Positions 1 through 11,600 of a DNA stretch of 36,038 nucleotides are shown one piece after another. This stretch comes from Apostichopus parvimensis. Lineage: Eukaryota > Echinodermata > Holothuroidea > Aspidochirotida > Stichopodidae. How positions within the stretch are numbered: the first letter of the stretch is position 1; each line of letters begins with the position of its first letter. Both the position numbers and the translations under genes were made by a program. The stretch lies in the NCBI GenBank assembly GCA_000934455.1, contig KN882604.1:125900-161937 (forward strand), read 5' to 3'. The notes under the pieces were generated by a model. It had not been told where the DNA came from, did no database searches, and saw only the letters and a list, made by a program, of their open reading frames with translations.

Positions 1-980
1 CTGTTCTCAGGGTTCTGTGTTGTTTTTTGTTTACTAATTATTTCAATAATGATGCATTTAATTTAATTGTAATAGTTTTTATGAATTTCAATTTGTACAG
101 ATTAATGAATTTGAATTGTAAATTATTGAAATAAATAGAAAAGAAGAAAGAAAAAAGGTCTTTAGTCTTATGTTGGAGTAATTTTGTTCTGCACACATAA
201 TTTCACAGTGCTGCTTAAGTATTTCTTTGTTTTTCTCAGCTTTAACTTTGTTATTGTATTTATAGCAGAATTTGCATAACTGAGCAACAGTTTAAATTTA
301 GCTATTCAGTTCAAATTTTCAGAGAACCTCTATTGAAAAATTGGCCATTAATGCATGAAGCCAGATATTGATTAACATGTCTAGTCATCAAATAATGGTC
401 ATTTCTGTAGCTCACTAAATAAAGATGTTAATTAAATTAGTACTTAGAGAGGAAAAAAGGCGTCGTAGGCACATTGGAACAATAACAGACAATTAGCACA
501 TTGTAGAAAATGAGTTGTAATTTATGTGTTTTATTCTTCACTTTGAAAAATTGGGTGTTAAGCAACATTGAAAGTGCTAAATTGTAATTTACATCGCGTA
601 CATTACAATAAAAATGAAAGACGTGAATTTAATATCCTTTTCATTATCATGCTTTTCATTCTCATGTACGAAAAGTATTTAATTAAAAGTAAATATGACA
701 ATGTCATTGAGATCATATTTGAGTATAAAAATAACCCAAGATGAACAATTACAGGTCAGTTGTCAATAGAGTAAAAGTAACGAAATGCAACCTAGACATT
801 TGAGTAAAATTTATGTAAAGGTTTGAGTTGCAGGGTTACTCTGCTAATAGCTATTCAAAGCCATCACTTATATCATATCACTTTAGACCTACCCCTATAT
901 TTAGAGGAATATTTTGTCACGAGTTTGCCTTTAAAATTCCATTTTTTTTTTACATTTACAGACACATACAATTGTTACAA
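1..980. other. AT-rich non-coding stretch
   Basis: There is no open reading frame of useful length, no splice-site pair around a plausible exon and no RNA gene that I recognise. It could be intergenic or a deep intron. Confidence 0.6.
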
Positions 981-983
981 TAG

Positions 984-1257
984 ATATCACATGACTTGAA
1001 TACCGTTTGGAAAACATGCATAACAAATTATTATTTACAATTTAATTAATATCTGTTTTAACAACTTTATATAACTTTACTAACATTAGGACTGATGTCA
1101 CATGACTTTCATACATTATAGAGGTAGTGTAGGACTGATGCATTTAACAACATCCAATGAATGTCACATGACCTAAAATACATTTCAGAGGTCATTTCAG
1201 ACATCTGTTTAAACAATGTTATAATATTTGACTAATAATATGACTGATGTCACATGG
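984..1257 (+). repeat. degenerate tandem repeat with TCACATGA core
   Basis: Four units each begin with A-T-[GA]-TCACATG. The cores lie at 987-994, 1098-1105, 1164-1171 and 1250-1257 (the last is TCACATGG). Flanking text such as 'ctgatgtcacatgac' and 'aacatt..gactgatgtcacatg' also recurs, so this is a diverged repeat and not chance words. Spacing varies (111, 66 and 86 bases). TCACATGA is an E-box of the type bound by MITF/TFE bHLH-zip factors; a regulatory role is only a possibility. Confidence 0.55.
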
Positions 1258-1267
1258 GCATTTCTAC

Positions 1268-2780
1268 GGTAACTCACGTTACATTTTTCATGTTTTTCGT
1301 CTTCTTTTTGTACCATATATTTTACTAACACTGAGTTTCATCAAATAGGTATACCTCAGCCAAAAAAATTAATTAAAAACTTCGCTTCATGTAGATTGTA
1401 TAGGGCAAAAAGGGTCAGTAACTCACGTTGGAAAACAAATTTTATTTAAAAAGTGTCCTCATAATAAATGAACTCTAAGAAAAGTTAAATATGGTAGTTA
1501 TACCTTACCTACTAGTAAACATATAGGTTGCCAAAAAAATCCTATATCATTGTCCAGTTGCATAAAAATCATGTAAGACTGGGTAACTCACGTTACGGTA
1601 ACTCACGTTACAATTTCTCCACGCATAACAGTTCATAAAAAATAAGTTGCTGACACAATGCAATCTTATGAATTCTTATGTAACAGTTTCAAGCCTTAAT
1701 AAATTACTTCCTGTGTTAACTTGGTAACACAATGTAACTGTTATTAACTTATTTACAGTTTCAAATACTGTTGGAATCACTACGGTGCTCCATATCATAT
1801 AACATTAAAGCCAATGAACACTGGCGCAAATGGACAAAACAATGATAAAGTTTGTGTGACATTGCAAGTGGCGAGGTTCAAGAGGCCCTGTGTCAGTATA
1901 GAGTACCATTTCATGTTGATGTATCTATATGGTTATGGGTTACAATAAAAATGGGGTCTTTCACTGTCTAACAGTGTTAGCAGCCCCTGTTTTCTTATGT
2001 CTGGCCTACCTTAATCTACAAAAATCAAAATTCCCTTCCAAGGGTGTGAAGACTCGTGCACAAAGAAACGTCTCATGCCGGTAATCTGACCTAGTTTCGA
2101 ATGAGGTGTAACAGAAGTGTTAGACACCAACTGATTAAGAGCTAAATTGGATATTTATATGGGAGAGCAAACATAAGCAGCAGCGGCAGTGCGATGTTAG
2201 TAGTGATGTTAATTTATATGAAGTTATTAACAAGTTAATGAAAGAAACTAAAGCAAATAGAAATTATTGAGGAAGGTTTTATACCTTATCTTACACCTAT
2301 TTGAACATGAAAACATTGTCAGTGGAGTATACTCCAGTATTATAACATACAATATGTAGTTTCTTGAAAATCGCGATACACAAGCTAAATTTTGTCACGG
2401 TCCCCGGATACCCGACAGGTAACGGCTCTCGGGTACCAGGTTCCTGATTTTTGGACCCTTGTTAACACTCATATTAACAATGAGTATAAAACAGTGAAAA
2501 CCAACAATTAAATTCTGAGTTCTAAAATCATAACTATGATAAAAAATAACTGAACTTCAATTACATATTAACAGTTCTAGCCATAATTCATTGTGAATGA
2601 ATTATTGTCCATTTCTCAAAACTTGGTAGAAAACTTGAAATGGCCATGTTTATATTCACCACGTCAAGTTTGACTTGAGTTATACCTTGGTAGCATAATT
2701 GTCTACATTATTAGCATGATTATATTGTATGGTAACTCACGTTATATGGTAATTCACGTTACATGGTAACTCACGTTACA
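1268..2780 (+). repeat. cluster of 16-bp motif GGTAACTCACGTTACA
   Basis: Full or near copies start at 1268, 1418 (GTAACTCACGTT only), 1582, 1597, 2731, 2748 (one change, AATTCACG) and 2765. The copies at 1582/1597 are back to back (15-bp step) and those at 2731/2748/2765 form a 17-bp tandem run. All have the same orientation. The core GTAAC-TCAC-GTTAC is an imperfect palindrome with 5-bp arms. An eighth copy lies at 7953-7968, beyond the LINE. I do not recognise it as a named element. Confidence 0.75.
2040..2073 (+). repeat. dispersed repeat, copy 1 (GTGTGAAGACTCG type)
   Basis: A stretch of about 34 bases (GTGTGAAGACTCG, a short variable part, then GAAACGTCT) matches 17277-17309 with only a few differences. 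The flanks differ, so it is the conserved part of a dispersed repeat family. Confidence 0.5.
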
Positions 2781-3022
2781 ATTTGCATCACCTACCCTAC
2801 TTAACATAGTGGGGTGGGTGCACATCATTTCTTTACTTGTTGCACATTGCGGGATGATGAGTAGAAACAAAAATGCAATGATGAGATTTTTAATATTGTC
2901 ATATATCTTGGTTTTTTGTTCTCTTTTTTTTTATTTGTCTTGCAACTATAAACTATAACTTAAGATAATATAGCACTCTAGTGCTGACTTAGGGAAAATT
3001 CCTAGATGAAACTAAAAAGTAT

Positions 3023-5850
3023 TTATTTTAATACATTCTGAAGTTGTAAAAAATTATACCAAGGGTACCAATATTTCCTCCAAACACTGCTTTTCATATT
3101 ACGCAACAAAATGTTTTTTTGTAATAGAAAATAGTCCCTCAGAAACAATAGTAACTTATTCTGCAGTGGAATTTCTTTCCGTACTTTGCAGTTGAAAATG
3201 AATTTCTGAACTAAAATTATAATCAAATTCAGCTCTCTGGCAATGTCCGCACCAAACAACACTGTCTTAATGTCTAGTACTATACCAATATCTATATTAT
3301 TTAACATAGTTTGGAGATGATTCCAAAGCCTAACTGAGAGTGGGCAATAATAGAACAAATGTTCAATTGTCTCAACATACCTATGACAAAAAGTACAAGT
3401 ATCATGAGTAATTGCTTTTATCAAATGCAAGTACTTATTGGACGGGATAATCCTCTGAAGCAGCCTATACTGAAACCACCTCAAATTAACATCACTAGAA
3501 CACTTGAATGGCACTGAACAATAAAAAGTAATATCGAGGGTACCACACCATTTCGTATAGGATTTCTGAATCAACTTCGATTCCTGTGGTAACTTGTTGT
3601 AAATATCTTTCGAACGGAACATACCATTGTAAAAAATTTTGTTAAAGTAGCAATTGTTTGGAAAAGCAATATCCATATTCCCATCGAGAGCAGGTCCATT
3701 CCAAAAAGTTTGAATGGAGTTAATAATACCATAATATTCTACAAAATTCGTGGAAACAAGATATTTTGGGGTGAAATTGTCAAAACTATAAAAACTGCCA
3801 TCAACTGTGACAAAATCGCAAACAAAACGGATACCTTTGTCATACCAGCGCTTGTAATACACTGGACTGTTACCAATTTCAATCAGCCCATTATTCTAGA
3901 GAGGCAAAGTTAATATGGTCGCATCATCATTAATGGTAGATAGCTCATCTCGAATAAATATATATGTTATTTCGAAGAGATTTCTCCAAAAGGGGTTAGC
4001 AGATCTCAAACTAGCTAATTTTATATAGAAATCCCCATTGGTAAAAAACATGTCGGTGCAAATATTATATTTACGTAAATAACAAGAGCTGAAGCTGAAA
4101 TGATCACTCTTCAGAAGACGACCAAAAATGCTTGTTTTGAGTGCCTCACAGTGTTTAGAAAAATCTATCATATTCAACCCTCCATCTGCATAACTGAGCT
4201 TTAATTGTTTACGGCTTATACGGTCTGCTTTATTTTTCCATACGAAACGGAAAAATAGAGAATTTACCCTATTTCTATACTCCAAGTCAGGCAGCGGAAG
4301 TGACATAATATAATAGTTGAAACATGGTAACGTGAGAGACTTAACAATTGTAATACGACCAAGAGCTGTAAGATAACGCTTTTCCCACAATTTTATCACA
4401 TTTGAAACTTTATTCAATGCTTTATCGTAATTTTTGTAACCATGCCCCCCAAATCTGTATTGAAAACAATTCCTAAAAGAGTGAAATCTTCACCTGTGTT
4501 CCAACGAATAGCATACTTCTTATCAATTGGAATGGAGAGCCCTCTCAAACTACCCAGTCCCACTAATAGGGACTTGTCCAAATTCAATTTGAGACCAGAC
4601 AAATCTCTGAAATAGTCAAGTTGTACCATAACCCTATTGAAAGAAGTACTGTCACCATGCATGAAAAAGGTTGTATCGTCTGCGTATTGAACAGTTTTTA
4701 AAATCTGTCCCCCAATATCAATACCACGAATAGAATCATCACTGTTAACGAGGCTATTCAAAAGTTCAGCAGAAAGAATAAATAAATAAGGGGACAGAGG
4801 GTCACCCTGTCTACAACCAGGCTCAATGGGAAATTTTTCTGACAGAAAACCATTTACCAACACTGATGAGTAATTATCACTATAGAAAGTATCAAACCTT
4901 CTAATAATAGACGGCCCACAGTTAAAGAGATTAACAAGTTTTCTAATGAAAGTAACTGATATACTGTCAAAGGCCTTTTCAAAATCAACCCCAAATATAA
5001 TACCTGGTGTATTATCTAACTCCAGGGAATGGATAATATCATACACTGTGCGAATACTGTCACCAATGTACCTACCACCAAGAAAGCCACTCTGGTTAGG
5101 AGAAATAATATTGGGCAATACTTTTTTCATACGATTAGCAATGTATGAAGATGCAATTTTATAGGGAACATTCAACAGAGATATTGGTCTCCAATTATTT
5201 AAGTAATAACGTGGTTTGCTACCTTTCGGAATTAGGGTAATTACACCATGCTTTTGTGTCACAGAAAGATAGTTTTTATACCCAAAATTCAGTGACCGTA
5301 ATAAGAAGGGACCAATATCGTCCCAAAAACATTTGAAAAATTCAACGGAGAAACCATCAGAACCTGGCGACTTATTATTCTTCATATTCCTCAAAACTCC
5401 TGTAATTTCCTGATATGTCAGAGGCCCTTCCAGATCACTAGATTGATCAGTAGATAATTTCACAATTTTATCTGAGAACTTCACATGGAGATCTTCATTT
5501 CTTAAAAAAGCATCATGACATCTATAAAGTTGACGATAAAAATGGAACACATCCTTTCGAATTTGATCCTGGTCGTAAATATCATGGTCATCTGCATCTT
5601 TCAAGTGACTAATAGTTCTACTGACCTTATTTCTCTTCTCTAAATTGAGAAAAAACTTAGAAGGCTTCTCTCCATATTCCACCCAATCAACCCTAGCTCT
5701 TACCATACACCCATGAAGTCTTTTTTCACGTAACTTCTCCAACTCCCGATTCAACTGATCGATATAATTCTGTGTGTCCTCACTCTCATTATGAAAAGGC
5801 TCAATACGATTTATTTCCTCAATAAGATATTTTTCTGTACTGTTTTGGAC
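3023..5850 (-). pseudogene. LINE ORF2, reverse transcriptase and C-terminal part (broken)
   Basis: Downstream half of ORF2. The reverse transcriptase runs from about 5754 to 4430 and shows the fingers motif RPISLLN, FEKAFDSI (first catalytic Asp), GCRQGDPLSPYLF, and the active site YADD at 4675-4686. The C-terminal third has the zinc knuckle CTFCHRYVETIEHLFYYC, spacing CX2CX8HX4C, typical of L1/Tx1 ORF2. Lesions: a one-base shift near 4432 in an A-run, after which the frame continues with 'NYDKALNKV', and an in-frame TAG at 3896-3898, after which the same frame continues to 3023. Catalytic motifs are intact, so the copy is fairly young. The fragment starts just after a TAG at 5851-5853. Confidence 0.85.
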
Positions 5851-6824
5851 CTAATTCTTCTTATAGGAGGAATAAAAAATTTATGCCCCTCTAATATTCA
5901 AAAGCAGCATTTCAAAGAGAAGCTGATCATCAATAACAAACTGAATATCCTTTCTTGGAATTGTATTTAAATTAGAGCGAATATATGGGAAGCATACATA
6001 CTGATCAATCGTTCGGTCAATCACATCATTGACTTTCTTCAAGTAACCTTCATCATCAAGCAAAGAATTATTGAACTTCCAAAAGCCCCTACCCATCCTA
6101 ATTTCATTGAAGTTAAAAGATGTAGTAATTAAAGAATGATCAGTTCTATAACCTGCTGTGATAGATGACTTCAACACCATGTTGAGTAAACCAGAAGAAA
6201 TTAGGAAAAAATCTAATCGACTTTGCTTCACTGGATTTCTTTGACGCCAGGTAAACCTTCTCTCATAGGATGCAAATCTCGCCACACATCAAACAATTCT
6301 AAATCACTCTGCATGTTTAATACTGCCTGTCTAGCATTGGGATTATTAATATGAAGATAATTATAAGTATGAACTTCAGGATCAACAACGAGATTCCAGT
6401 CCCCAACAATAATATTATGAGTGGTATTAAAATCCTCAATAACCTCGTGAATGTTGTTAAAAAATATTGGAGTATCGTTATTAGGCCCATAAATGACCAC
6501 GAGAGTGAATGTAAGTCCTGCAGTCTCAATGATTAATGCAATATAGTTACCCTCATTATCAGAATGATGTCTACAAACAGTAACATTTCCTGTTGACTTT
6601 ATACAAACAGCGACCCCCCTTGAATTAGTCGTCCCGGGTGAAATATAACAATCTCCATCCCATTCTGAGAGAATACTATCAACCAAGTGTTCATCCCAAT
6701 GAACGTCTTGTAAACAATAAATGTCACTTTTCACCTGTGTCAAGTAGTCAAAAACATCCTGTCTTTTATTTTTATTATTAAGCCCCCGGCAATTGAGGGA
6801 CGAAATGTTGAAACTATTCGCCAT
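5851..6824 (-). pseudogene. LINE ORF2, APE-type endonuclease part (broken)
   Basis: N-terminal half of ORF2. ATG at 6824 begins MANSFNISSLNCRGL, with the endonuclease Asn in the usual place. Further motifs are LQDVHWD (family norm LQETH, so the metal-binding Glu is Asp here), YGPN, GDWN, SRLDFFL and YRTDHSLI (the SDH-like motif). The section ends with EMLLLNIRG, matching the W/F-E-x-x-K-x-x-I-R-G linker of Tx1 elements. Lesions: a frameshift between 6228 and 6285, where the frame passes from 'HPMREG' to 'RRFTWRQ', a TAA at 5881-5883 and a TAG at 5851-5853. Confidence 0.85.
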
Positions 6825-7085
6825 AAGAATACTTCATATTCACCACTCCAAGAAGCAACACATCATGCAAGAGATTTTTTATAACAAAGATACAAACATA
6901 AAAAACAAAGAACAACACAGAACAAAGCACCAATACGGTGCTGAAAAACAAAGAAACACATACGAAAAAAGATAGCACGATCATCCAAACCAGGAACACA
7001 CATCCCACTATAGCAGTTACCTCTATCGAATCCTCCATGATTCAAAACAGATACATGTAGACACTTCAGTCTGGGTCCATGTCTC

Positions 7086-7802
7086 TCATTTATATATTTT
7101 ATGTCTACTCCCATCGGTCTTCACCACGACTATACAGGCTTGTACGGATCGCGGAACATAGGCGTATCTGACTCCGGCCCCTTGCCTAACTTCTGGTAGT
7201 TTCGCCCGAAGAGCTTTCCTAGCATCTCGAATGGCTGGACAAACATCATCGCTGATAAAAATCTTTGCCCCCCGATATGGCGTGTCCTTCAGTTTGCCTG
7301 GAGCTGCTTGGAGTATTTTATACCTGTCACTAAGGTCACGGAAACGGACGTGGATCGGCCTCGGTTTCTCCTGTGATGGGTTCCTCGGGCCCCCAGGTGT
7401 ACGGTGAACCCGTTCAAGGTTGATATTTGTGAAGCCCATCAACCTGTGTAAAATATCATCTTTTACGATTGTCTCACACGATTCGTTATTTGATTCAGAG
7501 ACTCCAAAGATGATTAAATTTTGCCTTCTCGACCGGTTCTCCAAATCATCCAGCCTCTTTTGTGTGGATTCCTCAATGTTGGCTAGCTTACTTCCTAACC
7601 CTTCAAATTCCTCTCTCGTAGCTTTGCATTTCATAACTTCTTTCATGAACTCAACAGACTCGTTAATCTCCACCATTGCAGATTTCAGTGTTTTAAATTC
7701 GGACTGAATATCTGCCAGTTGGGTCGGAATTCCTTCCAAATTGGCCAGTTTTTCCATGATAGTGTCCAACTTCTTATCTATCGTTGCATGCCTTGTTGCC
7801 AT
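7086..7802 (-). CDS. LINE ORF1, coiled-coil RNA-binding protein
   Basis: 238 codons, uninterrupted. I chose the ATG at 7802 (MATRHATIDKKLD) because the coiled coil starts right there; the frame stays open 27 codons upstream, but that text looks like leader. Residues about 5-100 have heptad-like spacing of Leu/Ile/Met (coiled coil). SRRQNLIIFGV marks the start of the RRM-like domain, and RPIHVRF..LSDRYKILQAAPGKLKD..IFISDD is the L1 ORF1 C-terminal domain signature (Transposase_22 type). The family forms trimers, binds LINE RNA and acts as a nucleic-acid chaperone. Unlike ORF2 it has no visible lesion. Confidence 0.85.
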   Translation of the reverse strand: MATRHATIDKKLDTIMEKLANLEGIPTQLADIQSEFKTLKSAMVEINESVEFMKEVMKCKATREEFEGLGSKLANIEESTQKRLDDLENRSRRQNLIIFGVSESNNESCETIVKDDILHRLMGFTNINLERVHRTPGGPRNPSQEKPRPIHVRFRDLSDRYKILQAAPGKLKDTPYRGAKIFISDDVCPAIRDARKALRAKLPEVRQGAGVRYAYVPRSVQACIVVVKTDGSRHKIYK

Positions 7803-7920
7803 CTTGCATTCGGACTTGAACCTTAATTTGTGCAGGTAGTGGATGCACGATATAGGCCAGTAGTAAAGTACAGAAACAGTCAAACACTTACTGTTCGACG
7901 GTAGAAAATCCTCCTTCCAT

Positions 7921-8514
7921 ATTTGATGTATGGGGAAAAAAGTAATAATTTCGTTAACTCACGTTACATCAGCTAATAGAGGTTTGAATAAAGCAAAAAA
8001 TTGATTATTTTTGATTATATATTCAAAAGGTTGGTAGTGATATCTGAAGTTAGTGCCCTATGTAAGCAATAAATGAACAAATCAGTTAAGTATTACCATT
8101 TCATTTCTTAGAGGAACAAAAACAATTCTGTTAATAATTTGTTTAAAAAATTTGCATTAGAGCATCCTTTGACTTCATATGCAAATTTCAACCCCCAAAA
8201 AAATCAATATTTAGGAACGTATCATTTTGATTCCCCAATCTTGGATATGTTTACAACAACATTTAACCAATGACAAGATGTGATTGCAGAATTTATATTT
8301 TGAGCCCATGTCCACTTTTTCATGGAAATGCCCACATGACTAAATGTACAGTATATTGTCAATTTCATAGAAGGGTTCCTGTCAGGAGAATATTGTTAAT
8401 TTGTATGAAGAAGAAAATGAATGACTTATTCTATGGAAGCTGCAACAAATCTTATGCAAGAGTAAGAAGATTATATAAAGATTAGGTTTATATCAGGAAT
8501 AATATTAATTGGAA
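7921..8514. other. downstream flank of recombinase-like gene; eighth 16-bp motif
   Basis: This lies between the LINE 5' end and the stop codon of the recombinase-like gene, so part of it is probably that gene's 3' untranslated region. It holds one copy of the motif that otherwise clusters at 1268-2780 (GTTAACTCACGTTACA, 7953-7968). I found no AATAAA or ATTAAA on the minus strand here, so the poly(A) site is not located. Confidence 0.5.
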
Positions 8515-8610
8515 TTATAAATCATCATGGATGGTGTGTCTAATCTTATCATATACTTGCTGCAGCGTCCATTTCCTCATCCATTCATGTTCTTCCATCA
8601 TGATTCGTAC
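8515..8610 (-). CDS. recombinase-like gene, last coding exon
   Basis: 31 codons plus TAA (8515-8517). The acceptor TTTACAG at 8611-8617 gives phase 0, matching the upstream exon. It encodes VRIMMEEHEWMRKWTLQQV and ends IHDDL, a charged amphipathic helix after the low-complexity tail. The function of this end is unknown; a protein-contact helix is a guess. Confidence 0.75.
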   Translation of the reverse strand, partial: VRIMMEEHEWMRKWTLQQVYDKIRHTIHDDL

Positions 8611-11600
8611 CTGTAAAGACGAAAACAAAGCTTTGCAAATTTTGAATTTTGTTAATGCCTAGATGGCTTCAAATAAGCTTGAAATTTGTTTGTAGAAGCA
8701 AGGTTTAAATGACTTTTTCAAACAGTCAAATTTGTATTTGATTTTAGTACAATGGAAAGGATTAAGAAATGTCCCTTACTTACCCTAATTATATTTAATT
8801 CATGAGTGTATAAGATACACCAGTTATATCTCATGCAATCCCCTTGTTTAAATAGACTGTTTTAAATTATGTGTACGAAAAAAAGACAAAATGAGTTTAA
8901 GTGCAGAGAAGTCTTTTCGTAAATTTTACCATAAAGGTTGGCAAGACAGAACCAAAACTTTAACTATTCCACACTCCATATATATTACTGTAGTCCTTGA
9001 AAGTACCATCCTGTATACTTACTACATCTTTGATATTGGATTTTGCACTGTATCTTTTTTTGCTGCTATGTTCATGATTCTCCTGACCTCGTCCAACGTA
9101 AATATGGCCCTTTTGCGTTTCTGTAGAGTAATAAAAGATAGCCGTCAATGCCTTAAGTAAATAACCTACTGATATAAACTGAAATGTCTCTTAGGAAGAG
9201 GGACTGTCCTGTCAAGGGATTACTATATCTTGTACTTGCAGCTTTATTCATTTATTCCTACTGTAATGCCGCTATGTGCGTCTCCATGGGAATGAAAGAA
9301 ATTTGTAGCAGTACAGCATTCTGAAAATATACAACATGGCAGTACTTAAGAATGCTTTAAATCTTTTCAAGATAAGTGATGGACATTTATGCATCTGGCG
9401 AAAGGTTATCGAGGATAGTGCACCGAATTGCTAGTTGTCCGGTCACTTTATACTGAACTCATCATTACAAGTAGGAAGACTTTTTTTTCTAATACACCAT
9501 AAAAAGACATCTGCTTTATGTGGTGTACCTTTAAAGTGAATGCAAGACTACCTTTGCTAGGCAGCCTCTCAAACACCTCCACCGTTTCTCAAAGATTGAT
9601 TACGATATACTTACAACTTTGTCTGTGGACGTTGAAGGTAATGTCATGAACTGTGAATACAAATATATAATTACCTCAATAACTCCTAATGATTGTATAT
9701 GAATGAAAAATAGATGCTTATCTTCAAAATGTTTTTTAAAAATCAACTGACAGTCAAAAACAAAGATCCATAGTAGCACCCTGATGTTTTAACTGGCTAT
9801 TGATTTTATATGATTATTTACAGCTAATAGTAGTATGATTCTGCACTAATCCTTAGAGACCAAGATGTAGGTTGGGGTGGGGTGAGGAGGGTAAGGTTAT
9901 GTTATTAATCAAGAACTCATGCAGATATATGGTATCATAGGGTTTCTTGTAACCCTCACAAGGCCCACATTCTAACTCTTCACTTGCAATTACATTTCAA
10001 TTTGTTTTACAGTTTATTTCATCGATTGGGAAGAGGAGTGTTCTCTCTCATATTTTAGAAAGACTCTGAAACACTTCCCCTCCCCCACCAACACCCACCT
10101 CCTCTGTTTCTTAATTATTGTATTGGAACTTACATTTGTTGATGTCGTTGGTGATGGTTGGATGGACTGTGATTAGAAATTTATAACCATATATTAGTTC
10201 AAAAACACCAATATATCAGTAACTGTTAATTTGAAGGAAAATCCCAGAAAGAAATTTACAGTTGATATTTGAAGGAATTCCATTTTCCTTCAAATCCTCT
10301 GTTTAGGTCTAATGTACTTTAGTAGTAATCCTATCTAACAGTTGCTTCCAAAATTTTCCATTTTAATGTTAACTTACTATTAATTAATGTCCAATATGAC
10401 ATGAAATATGTCGTACGGGACATGTTGGAGGGGATATACCTGTCTTTACCAGAACTTCAGTTGAATTTAACCATGACCATATTATACTGTATGTAGGTCA
10501 TAACATGTATAATCCTCAAAGTTCAATGAACTCTTAAACTGTTATGCAACATGTACAGTAGTTCATTAAATTTAGTACTGAAACATCTGTAGAAGTTCAT
10601 CATTGAAGAAATTGAACTCGTTTGAATTCAGTTCTTCGTAAAAAATTTCTTAATAAGTCATCCAAAAGTAAAGATTTGGAATAACTAAATTCAGTAAAAA
10701 ATATCTTTAAACTTTACAATCATGGTGGGTGTGTTTTTCTTGTTGCTTTGTTTTTAACTTACGTCTTGGGCATCATCGTCAAATAATGGAGGTGGCGTTG
10801 ATGGCCGACTCTGCATATAAAAAGTGAAGAATAGGATGAGTTTTTAGAGAAATGCAATTTTAATGGGAATCATGAATATCTTTATGACACTGAATGTTGG
10901 TGATTAAAGGATCATAAAGGTTAGGGAAACAGACACGGTAGTAAAGGAAATGTTATCCCGCATATATGTCTTATAATTTTCGCACAAACATGGATGAACT
11001 GCTCAGAAATATTGCCAATCGAAAACAAATAGCTCAAATAGATGCTTAGCTGAACCTTCTGGTGACATAATGTTGAGGCTACTTCTGCATATTTTGGATA
11101 AGTAGCAGATCTGATTGCCCCCCCCCCCCCCATAGCAATGCCACTAATGAAAAATTATGTGAAAGATTATTTAAGTTGTGTTTAAGAAGCTATCACTCTG
11201 GCTGTAATCATTACTGGATATTCAACTTACGTCAGAAGAGGTCAATGGCTCAGCAGTAGTGTTCTCTGAGCTTGTGGGTGGCGCAGTTGTACCAGGTAGC
11301 AGAGCAGATGATCCCAGAGACTATAAGAGAATAATAATTCAGTATTAAAGGCCTCAAACGGATGTCTACAATTTATTAGGTTTTTGTAGAACCGCAAGTA
11401 TACAAGAAATGCATATAAATGATGTTGCATCTTGCATGTCTAAGTTGAGAAAAGATACAGCCAAAAAATATGAACTGTGTCAGTTCAACAATTGAATTGG
11501 AAAATGAAGTAATTGCCATCAACGGGAGTATTTCTTGCACTTGCCAGCATATATGTTGTTATGATACATAAATGTTATGTCATTTAATCCTTGCAGCAAT

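Larger units (their letters stand above)
2920..7920 (-). mobile_element. LINE retrotransposon, L1/Tx1-like, decayed
   Basis: A minus-strand non-LTR element of about 5 kb. It has a 5' leader (about 7803-7920), ORF1 (7086-7802), a spacer of about 260 bases, ORF2 (3023-6824) and a short 3' tail ending at a run of nine T on the plus strand (2924-2932), which reads as a poly(A) end on the element's strand. ORF order, an L1-type coiled-coil ORF1, an APE endonuclease, a YADD reverse transcriptase and a C-terminal CX2CX8HX4C knuckle place it in the L1/Tx1 group. ORF2 has at least two frameshifts and three stops, so this copy cannot retrotranspose on its own. No clear target-site duplication was found, and both outer ends are approximate. 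Confidence 0.85.

Noticed and set aside
7811-7823. B-box-like GGTTCAAGTCC on the minus strand in the LINE leader
   Set aside because: No T-stem pairs around it and no A box, so it is a chance match rather than a tRNA or SINE head.
8891-9160. Plus-strand 89-codon open frame with hydrophobic stretches
   Set aside because: It lies in an intron of the minus-strand gene, AT-rich codons explain the hydrophobic look, and no homology is recognised.
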